33,850 bases of DNA from Planctomyces sp. (GTDB lineage: Bacteria > Planctomycetota > Planctomycetia > Planctomycetales > Planctomycetaceae): positions 1 through 33,850 of the forward strand of contig JAEUIH010000080.1 of assembly GCA_016795105.1 (NCBI GenBank), in the 5' to 3' direction. The notes below the pieces were generated by a model. It was not told where the DNA came from, searched no databases, and saw nothing but the letters and a program-made list of their open reading frames with translations. Shown here piece by piece: positions 1 to 8,400 of this stretch. The first letter of the stretch is position 1. Every line of letters starts with the position of its first letter. A program made the translations under genes and the position numbers.

Positions 1-70
1 CTATCTTCGTGGAGCCTTTTTATTACTTTTACCAGTGTTTTGTCTGCTCAAACACATTTCCGGACAGACA

Positions 71-369
71 CTAGCTTGGGCATTCCTGCCCGAGCACTCC
101 CCTGCGCCGCTGCAGTACTCGAACCAGCGTGTGGACGGGCAGGAATGCCCATCCTACATTTCGAGCACGCCCCTGCGCCGCTGCAGTGCTCGAACCAGCG
201 CGTGGACGGGCAGGAATGCCCATCCTACATTTCGAGCCGCCCCTGCGCCGCTGCAGTGCTCGAACCAGCGTGTGGACAGGCAGGAATGCCCATCCTACAT
301 TTCGAGCACGCCCCTGCGCCGCTGCAGTGCTCGAACCAGCGTGTGGACGGGCAGGAATGCCCATCCCAC
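71..369. repeat. R1 palindromic repeat array, four units of 70-71 bp
   Basis: The array opens with a half-site at 71-94: CTAG, then stem CTTGGGCA, loop TTCC, stem TGCCCGAG. Four inverted half-sites follow at 133-154, 204-225, 274-295 and 345-366, each stem GGACGGGCA, loop GGAA, stem TGCCCATCC; the third has one mismatch. Spacing between them is 71, 70 and 71 bp. Between hairpins lies a second inverted repeat, TTCGAGCAC and GTGCTCGAA, around a GC-rich core containing CTGCGCCGCTGCAG. In the third unit a base is missing and this second stem is broken. The array lies just past the stop codon of the minus-strand radical SAM gene, so it may also end transcription. Bases 1-70 are AT-richer and show nothing I recognise. 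Confidence 0.9.
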
Positions 370-377
370 TTTGTGTG

Positions 378-2342
378 CTATTTTTGACGGAGCGCTTTTA
401 CGATGAAGTTGCGGGGGACTGTTGTTCGGGGAACTTTGTGTTTGAACCAGCTGCGGACATCCTGTTCAAGTCCGATTCCATGCATGAAGTTGTAGAGTGC
501 TCTATTGAGTGATTCGCCGAGCGTATCGTGGTCGACTCCGGTGGGGTCGATAAATCCGACATCGTTTTTTGCAAACGTCACCGGTGGAAGAGGGATCAGA
601 GTGACTCCGTAGTCTTCAGGTTGTTTTCCAACAGGTGAATGTACGGTACAAGTAAAGCGATGAAAGAAACCGCTTTGAATGCAATTCTCTTCAAACAACT
701 GACGGACGTATTCCAGTGCGTCGACGGTCTCCTGTACGGTTTGAGTCGGAAAACCGTACATCAGATATGCATGAACCAGAATACCGCCATCAGTGAATGC
801 GCGAGTCACCCGTGCTACCTGATCGACCGTGACGCCTTTCTTCATGAGGCTCAAGAGTCGGTTTGATGCCACTTCGAGTCCCCCGGAAATGGCAATGCAT
901 CCACTGTCAGCCAGCAACTCACACAGATCGGGGGTAAATGATTTCTCAAAGCGAACGTTTCCCCACCACGAGATGGACAGCTTGCGTCGGATGAGTTCAT
1001 CGGCAAGTGCCTTGAGCCCCTTCGGCGGGGCTGCTTCATCAACAAAATGGAAGCCCGTTTCGCCCGTCTCGTTCACGATCTGCTCGATCCGATCAACCAG
1101 CGTCTCTGCAGCGGCTGTGTCGTATCGTCCGATGTAGTCGAGCGATACATCGCAGAAGCTGCACTTCTTCCAGTAGCAGCCATGTGCAACAGTTAACTTG
1201 TTCCACCGCCCGTCAGACCAGAGTCGGTGCATTGGGTTGAGCATATCCAGTGTGGACAGATAAGAGCGAATTGGAAGGCCATCCCATGTCGGTGTTCCAA
1301 CCTCCGCAAATGGAACATCAGGTTCCGGATGGTTGATGAAAGCAACGGAGTCCTGCTGCACCTGACTGGTATCAGTTGTTCCAATCAGATTGGCATCAAT
1401 TTTGTGCCTGACAAATGTGCGGACAAGCTGGTCAACCGAACGTCCTCCGGCAAGATGGTCAAGCAATGCCAGCAGAGGACGTTCACCGTCATCGAGCGTG
1501 ACATAGTGAAAGAAATCGAAGACTCGCAGTTCAGACAGCTCTCTCAGTTCGGTGTTCACATATCCACCACCAAGAACTGTGACGATCGCCGGATTCCGCT
1601 GACGAATGGTTTGTGCAATTCGAAAGGCGGCATACACAGTTCCAGGAAACGGAACGGTGATCAGCACAACCGAGGGCTGATGACGTTGAATTGCCGAAAC
1701 GGTAAGTTCACGGAGTATCTGGTCTACAAGGTTTGGTGGAGCAGCCAATGCTTCGGCAAGCGGGTCGAATGTTGGCTGACTGGAAGCCAGTGATTCTGCG
1801 TAACGGACAAATTCAAATCTTGAATCAATGGCCTCCTTGATCACATCAGCAATGTCACTGAGATAAAGTGTCGCCAAATGTCTGGCCCGGTCGTGAATTC
1901 CAAGTGCACCAAATGCCCATGCCATGGGGTCGTCGTTGTCGTCATCGGCAATGAATACGTCGAGCGACTTAAATCGATACCCTTCCGGCAGAAACGTGCG
2001 ACTTGCAATCCGATGAACGAGCGTTGAGTCCCGATTCTGGAGAAACGCAATGACTCGGTTGATCGTTACGGAATACAGCTGAAAGTGATCCAGAAATCCA
2101 CGGACAACGGCCGTTCGCTTTGTCTGCGGCGAAGACAGAATGTTCTCGCGAATTCGTTCGAGACCTCGGGCTGAAAATAACTCCAGTATCAGCGCGATTG
2201 CGAGATCTTCCTGGACTGCCTGAAACCCTCTTGACCTTAGGAATCCTGTCAGATACGCCGTCGAAGGGTACGGTGTGTTGAGCTGCGTCATTGGCGGAAT
2301 GACGGACAGAATTCGTTGTGGAGATATGTTCATTGAATCCAT
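378..2342 (-). CDS. B12-binding domain-containing radical SAM protein
   Basis: A 654-residue radical SAM enzyme, expected to use a 4Fe-4S cluster and S-adenosylmethionine for radical chemistry; the substrate cannot be told. Residues about 225-300 (VVLITVPFPG, then VLGGGYVN) look like the Rossmann-type cobalamin-binding domain common in such enzymes, but without the DxHxxG cobalamin-ligand motif. The cluster motif is at C389, C394 and C397 (GCYWKKCSFCD), spaced CX4CX2C rather than the usual CX3CX2C. A TIM-barrel core follows (WWGNVRFEKSF, GGLEVASNRLL, YLMYGFPTQT). The start at 2342 has no clear Shine-Dalgarno; a second ATG three codons in (MNIS) is possible. It lies 178 bp downstream of the isomerase-like gene on the same strand, separated by an R4 element. 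Family call is firm, function open. Confidence 0.9.
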   Translation of the reverse strand: MDSMNISPQRILSVIPPMTQLNTPYPSTAYLTGFLRSRGFQAVQEDLAIALILELFSARGLERIRENILSSPQTKRTAVVRGFLDHFQLYSVTINRVIAFLQNRDSTLVHRIASRTFLPEGYRFKSLDVFIADDDNDDPMAWAFGALGIHDRARHLATLYLSDIADVIKEAIDSRFEFVRYAESLASSQPTFDPLAEALAAPPNLVDQILRELTVSAIQRHQPSVVLITVPFPGTVYAAFRIAQTIRQRNPAIVTVLGGGYVNTELRELSELRVFDFFHYVTLDDGERPLLALLDHLAGGRSVDQLVRTFVRHKIDANLIGTTDTSQVQQDSVAFINHPEPDVPFAEVGTPTWDGLPIRSYLSTLDMLNPMHRLWSDGRWNKLTVAHGCYWKKCSFCDVSLDYIGRYDTAAAETLVDRIEQIVNETGETGFHFVDEAAPPKGLKALADELIRRKLSISWWGNVRFEKSFTPDLCELLADSGCIAISGGLEVASNRLLSLMKKGVTVDQVARVTRAFTDGGILVHAYLMYGFPTQTVQETVDALEYVRQLFEENCIQSGFFHRFTCTVHSPVGKQPEDYGVTLIPLPPVTFAKNDVGFIDPTGVDHDTLGESLNRALYNFMHGIGLEQDVRSWFKHKVPRTTVPRNFIVKALRQK

Positions 2343-2400
2343 GTGTTCGGCAGACCCACGTGGTCTGTGAGGGCACCGTGGTCTGTGAATGAATAGGGAA

Positions 2401-2500
2401 TAGGCTTCCAGCCTGTCACTGTTGTGGTGTCACTGTTGTGGTGTCACTGTTGTAGCGACACTGTTCGGTTTCGAGTGGAAACTGTGACGCTGGAAGCCTA
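2401..2500. repeat. R4 palindromic element with internal 14-bp tandem repeats
   Basis: The arms are TAGGCTTCCAGCC at 2401-2413 and GCTGGAAGCCTA at 2489-2500, with GTCAC/GTGAC continuing the pairing inward. Each arm is itself a small hairpin: AGGCT, loop TCC, AGCCT on the left. The interior holds three tandem 14-mers, TGTCACTGTTGTGG, at 2414-2427, 2428-2441 and 2442-2455; the last ends in AG. It fills the gap between the minus-strand genes at 2521-3672 and 378-2342. A role as terminator or attenuator is possible but not shown; there is no run of T after the stem. Confidence 0.8.
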
Positions 2501-2520
2501 ACCCAGGAATGGTGGAGTGG

Positions 2521-3672
2521 TTATTGTGCCATTCCGTCGGTGAATGTAGCAAAGGTTTGCGACATTCCGGTGAGATGATCATTCACCCACTTAATTCCTT
2601 CACTGCAGGCGCCGAGGAGATGAGGAGCTGGTGCAGTCAGCGGAAGGATACTATCTTCGGCTTCGCTGTACATTGGCATGACCTGACCGCCATTGATTGC
2701 ACAGAATCGATCTCCGGCTCCAATCGCGAGCAGCATCTTTGCATAGCTGACAAGATTCACTTCGCCTTCGCCGTGCCCACAGAACTGATGTCCTCGCTGA
2801 GGCCAGTCTTCACTGATCATCAGCGTTGAAGCGCCTTCGAGGAACTTAAAGTTCTTGGCATGGCTTCCGACGACTCGTGGAGCAACAAACGGGCTAGTAA
2901 ATCGGCGAGTCCAGCTTTCACCCGCCCAGCAGTGGCTCGGATCGCCCCAGACGCACATCGATCGATCGTAGTCCGTTGCCAGGAGCAGCAATGCAAAGTC
3001 TCGAGCGCAGATGGCTCCGGTGCCTGGATGGATCTCGTGCGCAAGATACGCGCCCAGTTGATTGGCACGCGCTCGAATCTTAGCGGTCCGGTCACGGAAT
3101 CGATCCAGCCCCTTAGCCATCATGTCGTCCCAGCCAAACACCCATGGATAACCACTGTGCAGGACCGGATGTCCCCACAATCCCCAGAACCAGCCAAAGA
3201 TATGAATTCCGACGGCTGAACCCACTTCGAGCATTCCGATCAGATATTCTTCCGACCAGTCTTCGACGTACTGTGATCCCTTGGCGGCAACCGATTCGGG
3301 GACAAATTTGTCTGCATATTCCAGCCCCCATTTGGCACTCAAATGTGCATATGCCGCGCAATGTGCACTGATCGTTGGCGAAACGATTCCTGCTGCGTTC
3401 AAAACCTGCTTGAGTTCTTCAGGTTTGCGGAACACGATCCTGCCGTTTTCACCATGGCCAGGAGCATGAAGCAGATAGTTGGAAATCATCAGAGATCGCG
3501 CACCACAGCCCGTCGCATATTCGGCAACGGCTTCAAGCGACTTCAAACCACCAACCAGCTGCCCGGTTTCTACGCCAGCAACAAGGCTGACCGTCTGGCC
3601 GGAACCAAGATTCAACCGAGCGCGGTTGGTGTCAAAGTGGGTGCGAAACTCTTTAAAGTACAATGGGTCCAT
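2521..3672 (-). CDS. Xylose isomerase-like TIM-barrel protein (sugar phosphate isomerase/epimerase family)
   Basis: A 383-residue cytosolic protein resembling the AP-endonuclease-2/xylose-isomerase-like TIM barrels, which bind divalent metals and commonly isomerise or epimerise sugars. Likely metal-site residues are E213 in AHEIHPGTG, D244 and H247 in GDPSHCW, H271 in SHAKNF, and a Glu near 299 in HGEGEVN. There is no signal peptide. The ATG at 3672 is preceded by GAGGA with about six bases of spacing, a convincing ribosome-binding site. The gene lies between R2 (upstream) and R4 (downstream) elements, in the same direction as its neighbours on both sides. The substrate is unknown; inositol or keto-sugar substrates would be typical for planctomycete members, but that is a guess. 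Confidence 0.85.
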   Translation of the reverse strand: MDPLYFKEFRTHFDTNRARLNLGSGQTVSLVAGVETGQLVGGLKSLEAVAEYATGCGARSLMISNYLLHAPGHGENGRIVFRKPEELKQVLNAAGIVSPTISAHCAAYAHLSAKWGLEYADKFVPESVAAKGSQYVEDWSEEYLIGMLEVGSAVGIHIFGWFWGLWGHPVLHSGYPWVFGWDDMMAKGLDRFRDRTAKIRARANQLGAYLAHEIHPGTGAICARDFALLLLATDYDRSMCVWGDPSHCWAGESWTRRFTSPFVAPRVVGSHAKNFKFLEGASTLMISEDWPQRGHQFCGHGEGEVNLVSYAKMLLAIGAGDRFCAINGGQVMPMYSEAEDSILPLTAPAPHLLGACSEGIKWVNDHLTGMSQTFATFTDGMAQ

Positions 3673-3818
3673 CGTTTTTCCTCTTCATCGTTTAGGTCTG
3701 CTCGGAAACAAAATCAGGATGTGCAGACCATGACCAGCCATGATTTTGGCCTGGAATGAAGAGAAACGCAAAGGTGAAGCCATCTGCCCCCGCAAGTCCG
3801 TCAATTCGTGGAAAAGCA

Positions 3819-3971
3819 AAAGTACTCATCACGCTCCGCCGTGATGTCGAGCACTTGTTCGCGCTCGCCGGATTGCTGGTGGACTCTGCCCGACTCTGGC
3901 TGGCTGGATTGCGTCCGGCGTGCGCACGTAATGCGATCGCTCAACATTACGTGGAGCGTGATGAGTACTTT
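3819..3971. repeat. R2 palindromic element, copy 1 (153 bp)
   Basis: Ends are AAAGTACT at 3819-3826 and AGTACTTT at 3964-3971. Just inside each end is a hairpin half-site built on CATCACG, a loop containing CTCC, and CGTGATG. The right arm has one mismatch (CATTACG). The centre carries the family's conserved core CTGGCTGGCTGGATTGC followed by GTCCGGCGTGCGCA. This core can also fold (CTGGAT, TGC, GTCCGG with G-T wobbles). The element sits between the 3' end of the HAF-repeat gene and the 5' end of the isomerase-like gene. The rest of the gap (3673-3818) shows nothing beyond the Shine-Dalgarno of the isomerase gene. Confidence 0.88.
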
Positions 3972-3981
3972 GTTGATGTGC

Positions 3982-5190
3982 TTACAACTCAATCGGCGTC
4001 AATAGAAACGCGATCCGGTATGTGCTGCCGTCCGGGTTCACGAATTTGGCTGTTCCGAGTATTTCACCGAACTCACCGCTTTGAGCTGGATTATTGATTC
4101 TGTTTGCCTCAACTGTAATGGCACTCACCCAGCGACTGTCAGGGAATACCAGAGAATCCAGACTGTGCATCTTGTTTGTCGATGTCCAGAGAAACGCTTC
4201 CGAGCCACTCGCTCCAACGACCTGATTGGCATTGTTAATTGCGTTTGCCACACTGTCTGTGTTGTTTCCGAGGACGCCCAGGTCTGTTGGTTTTGAAGTT
4301 CCATTGAACAAGGCTGCATGCCGTTGTCCGACGACGGTTTTTGTAGCAGATTTAAACAGAGCAGCTCCGACGGATGTTCCAGGATCGTTAATTCCCGTGG
4401 CGAACGAAACAGTGGTATCGTAAGTTCCCGGCGCAACGAAGCCTGGAAATTTGACAGACTTACCAGTGGCCGGAGTGTACTGAAGTCCGTAAGTTCGCTG
4501 AACGCGGTCTTTATCTGTGGATTTGGCACCAGTGACGAACTGTGCAGAGCTATTTGAACCGCCGATGGCTATACCGTAGGAAGTCGCGGTGTACACGGTG
4601 TATCCGCCTGTCAGAAGTTTTGGGCGATGGATCTGCCAGCGAATGGAGTTCGTGCTGGAATTGTAGAATGACGTGATCAAGTCACCCGATTCAGTGATAC
4701 TCTCAACTGTTCCGGAGATATTCAGAAACTCGACGACCTGCGGGATTGGTTGGCCGGTAGACTGATCCAGCACCAGAGCGACTTGATATGGATAGAGGAG
4801 TCCGCCAAGCCGTGCATTACCTACAACAATACGGTCATTCGTGATGTCTTTGCAGGACTCGAGAACTGCACCTTCTGCGCCAGGCGGCAGAACTGCGATT
4901 TCCTGAGCCCAGAGAAGGCCCGTTTCTGCAGTCCGAATCCAGCCGGCACCAGGAAATCCGGCTCCCAAAGCAGATCCCACCGTGTCTCCCAAATCATTAA
5001 TCGCCGATGGGACAGTCGTTGTAAACGGGGAATCGATCGGATCAATCCAGGTGATGGCATAGTCTACATTTGGCCTGGGAGCACTCTGAGCAACGGCTCC
5101 CGGATGGTTCGCAAACAGTGCTGCGAACGTAACGAGGATGGTCAGGGGTGACAGGTAACAGTCTCGCGAGTATCTTTGATGCCAGCTCAC
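3982..5190 (-). CDS. Secreted HAF-repeat protein of unknown function
   Basis: The predicted protein is 402 residues from a GTG at 5190. I chose this start because AAGGGCGG lies upstream and because it gives a classic signal peptide: basic start (R6, R9), hydrophobic stretch LTILVTFAALFA (16-27), and cleavage after AVA at 34. The open frame continues upstream to 5592, but that part would overlap the divergent kinase gene and precede the signal peptide. The mature part contains several degenerate repeats of the form INxxxxxVGxA...AFLW (AINDLGDTVGSA, GINDPGTSVGAALF, AINNANQVVGASGSEAFLWT), typical of HAF-repeat extracellular proteins, whose role is unknown. No enzyme motif, PEP-CTERM or dockerin is seen. 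It ends 10 bp before R2 copy 1. Confidence 0.75.
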   Translation of the reverse strand: MSWHQRYSRDCYLSPLTILVTFAALFANHPGAVAQSAPRPNVDYAITWIDPIDSPFTTTVPSAINDLGDTVGSALGAGFPGAGWIRTAETGLLWAQEIAVLPPGAEGAVLESCKDITNDRIVVGNARLGGLLYPYQVALVLDQSTGQPIPQVVEFLNISGTVESITESGDLITSFYNSSTNSIRWQIHRPKLLTGGYTVYTATSYGIAIGGSNSSAQFVTGAKSTDKDRVQRTYGLQYTPATGKSVKFPGFVAPGTYDTTVSFATGINDPGTSVGAALFKSATKTVVGQRHAALFNGTSKPTDLGVLGNNTDSVANAINNANQVVGASGSEAFLWTSTNKMHSLDSLVFPDSRWVSAITVEANRINNPAQSGEFGEILGTAKFVNPDGSTYRIAFLLTPIEL

Positions 5191-5474
5191 TTTTTTCCGC
5201 CCTTGCAAACTGAATGATGACTTCCTTCGTAAATTCAGACTCCTGACGACAATGGCGCAGGGCACGTTGACTTCGTCTAATGCCATTACACAAATTTTCG
5301 AATGTTTTACGCGACCACTACTCGTGACACCGCAATTGACCGCTGTACGCCGACCTTCCTGTGGCTTTTCTGTATCTCGAAGAGAATTTCCAAAAAACGA
5401 CCAGACAATGGAGACTGAAAATGCGCTACAGGAATAAAGTGAAGAATCCATCCTGGCTCGGAATAGGTGCTTGA
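5191..5474. other. Divergent intergenic region, presumed promoters
   Basis: This 284-bp gap separates the HAF-repeat gene (minus) from the large kinase gene (plus), so it should contain promoters for both. I could not pick a convincing -35/-10 pair. Unlike the co-directional and convergent gaps, it carries no palindromic TCC-loop element. Confidence 0.4.
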
Positions 5475-8400
5475 GTGGCAGACAGAGCTGATCATCCACA
5501 AAGTGAAAAAGAGATACTGCTGGAGGCTTTGTCGCTGACACCAGAGTGTCGAGAGGCATTCCTGGACAAGGCCTGCGGTGATCAGCGGGCACTCAGGATT
5601 CGGATCGAATCGTTGCTCAGGCATGCCGTAGCCGACAGTGAGTTTATGGCGACACCGGTCACAACGATTGACTCCGCAAGGAACGTCAGGCAGGAAGCGA
5701 TCGGGACGCGAATCGGTCACTACCAACTGACGGAACAGTTGGGTGAAGGCGGGATGGGAATCGTCTACGTGGCAGAGCAGGTTGAGCCCGTCCGCCGTAT
5801 GGTTGCCGTTAAGTTGATCAAACCCGGGATGGATACTCATCAGGTGATTGCACGTTTCGAGGCGGAACGGCAGGCATTGGCGATCATGGATCATCCCAAT
5901 ATCGCACGTGTATTGGATGCCGGCGCCACGGACCGCGGTTTACCCTACTTTGTGATGGAGCTCGTTCGTGGACATCGGATTACTGAATACTGCGACAAAG
6001 CCAGGCTATCGACCGCCGAACGCCTGCGGCTCTTCATCGCCGTCTGCGGCGCCGTGCATCATGCTCATCTTAAGGGAATCATTCATCGCGATCTGAAGCC
6101 CAGTAATATTCTTGTCACGCTTCAGGATGGAGTTCCGATCATCAAAGTCATCGACTTTGGGATTGCCAAGGCACTGAATCAGGAGCCATCAGAGTTCTCC
6201 GTCTACACCACGCTGAATCAAATCCTGGGCACGCCGCTGTACATGAGCCCAGAGCAGCTGGAGTTGAAGGGGTTTGACATTGACATTCGAACCGATGTCT
6301 ATTCTCTCGGTGTACTGCTTTACGAATTGCTCACGGGAGTCCTTCCGTTCGACCGTGAAGAACTCTTCAAGTCGGGCTTCGACGAGATGCGGCGGATCAT
6401 CCGAGAAAAGGATGCTCCACGACCAAGCCAGCGCATGACAACGCTTGATGAAGAATCAAGAACAACCAACGCCATGCTTCGTGGCCTGGACAACAAGGCA
6501 CTTGCCCGGACGATTCGTGGAGAGCTGGACTGGATCGTAATGAAGGCTCTCGAGAAGGATCGAAATCGTCGCTATGACACTGCGAGTGCGCTGGCGGATG
6601 ATATCCAGAGGTATTTGAATCATGAGCGAGTCAACGCTCATCCGCCATCCCGCTGGTATCGTTTCCAGAAGTTCGCGCGACGTAATCGCGGGCTGCTGGT
6701 GACGGCGACGATGTTCTTCGCTGCAATCACAGTCGGGCTTGTTGGGACCAGTCTTCAGACCGTTCGCGCAAGAAATGCCGAAGCCCGTTCAAATTTGTTG
6801 TTGCAGCGAGAAATCAACCTTCGTCTGGCTGCGGAAACGCAGTCTCGCCGCGCCGATGAAGAATCGAAGCGCGCGATTCGTGGCGAACAGAAGGCCATTG
6901 AAGAGGAGTCGAGAGCCCAGGCGATTCTTGACTTTCTGTTGAATGACCTGCTGGCATTCAGTTCCGTCGAAATTCAATATCGAGAGATGATCGATGGTCC
7001 TAAGCTTGACCTTCCCGTTCACGCGTTGCTTGATCGAGCTGCGCCCCTTGTGGAACAGCGATTTTCCGATCGGCCATGGACGGCTGGCTCAATTCACTTC
7101 GTACTGGGCAAGTCCTATGACTCTCTCGGAGACACAGCGAAAGCGGAAGCTCACCTTCGAAAGGCAGTCGAGATTGGCAGGGCAGACATTGGCGAGGATC
7201 ATCCGGGATCACATAGAGCGAGTGTTGCCTTGAGCAAAACACTGACATCGCGTGGGCAATTCGCCGAAGCTGACGCTCTTCTGGCGAATTCGCTTCGGTT
7301 TTACAGCGAGAGTGGAACGCCCGAGGATGTAGACGCTCAGGAAGCGATGATGGCTCTGATTTATCTGCGGTTTGAACAGGGGCGCTCACACGAAGTACTC
7401 GATACGGCTCGAGAACTGGTGGATCTGCGAACAAAACTGTACGGCGAAGAGGATGAACGAACGCTCGCTGCGAAAGGTGATCTTGCTGCTCAATACGGCC
7501 GCACAGGGCGACATCAACTTGCAATCGAACTGCGTCTGAAGATTGTGGAGGTCCTTGAGAAGAGGCTCGCTCCAGCAGATCCTGTGCTGCTCTCCAATCT
7601 CTCGAACCTCGCCGCACTGTATTTTGAAGAAGAACGTTTTGTAATGGCCGAATCGCTGCTCCGTCGAGTCATCGACGGATATAGCCAGCACGGTCACGCT
7701 CGTTCGCGTGATCTGATTGTTAATCAAATCAGTTTGGCACGAGTGATGATTCGCGAGGAGAACCTGGCAGCTGCTGATCGACTCGTAGAACCATGGCGTC
7801 ACGACACTCAACAATCTCTGGATGAACGCGATCCGATTCATCTTCTGATGCTGGATTTGATGCAGGAGTATTATCTCAATAGAGGTGAAACCGAAAACGC
7901 CAGAGCGATCTTTGAACAACGGAGTGAGCTTGTTCCGGCTGTTTTCGGAGAGCAAAGCCGCGAGTACATCTCGCTCATCCAGGAAAGCACTCGGCTGTGG
8001 TTGCGTTTGAACAAACCGCAGGAGGCCGAGACTGCATTTGCGAAGTCCGTAGAGCTGGCAAAGTTGCAATTTGGCCCGGATCATCGTCTTACAAGATCCT
8101 GTATCAACAACTATGGAGTGCATTTATACTCGATGCGGCGCTATCAGGAAGCCGAGCAACTCTTTAATTCACTGATTGCGAATCGAGGGTCTGAGGGGAT
8201 CTCAGATGAAGTTCAGTTTCTTCGAGCCCTGCGTAATCTGTCCAGCGTTCAGATCGCTACGCAGCGGTTATCAGAAGCCAGGGCGACACTTCAGCGAGCT
8301 GTCGATCACGCAGATCAGACCGTCGGCCTGGATCACAATTTTGCGGCGATGTGCCGAGTTGAGCTCTCTGATCTGATTGTCAAAGATTTAGACGACCCAT

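Noticed and set aside
71-369. CRISPR array
   Set aside because: The units are contiguous 70-71 bp repeats with no unique spacers and no cas genes nearby.
35-512. Overlapping open frames on both strands through the repeat array (RNAHPT/AFLPVH-type peptides)
   Set aside because: They are translations of the R1 repeat; the same peptides appear in other frames and at other arrays.
3756-4097. 113-residue plus-strand open frame
   Set aside because: It runs through R2 copy 1 and into the antisense of the HAF-repeat gene.
5191-5592. N-terminal extension of the HAF-repeat protein
   Set aside because: It overlaps the divergent kinase start and would put the signal peptide more than 130 residues in; the GTG at 5190 is better.
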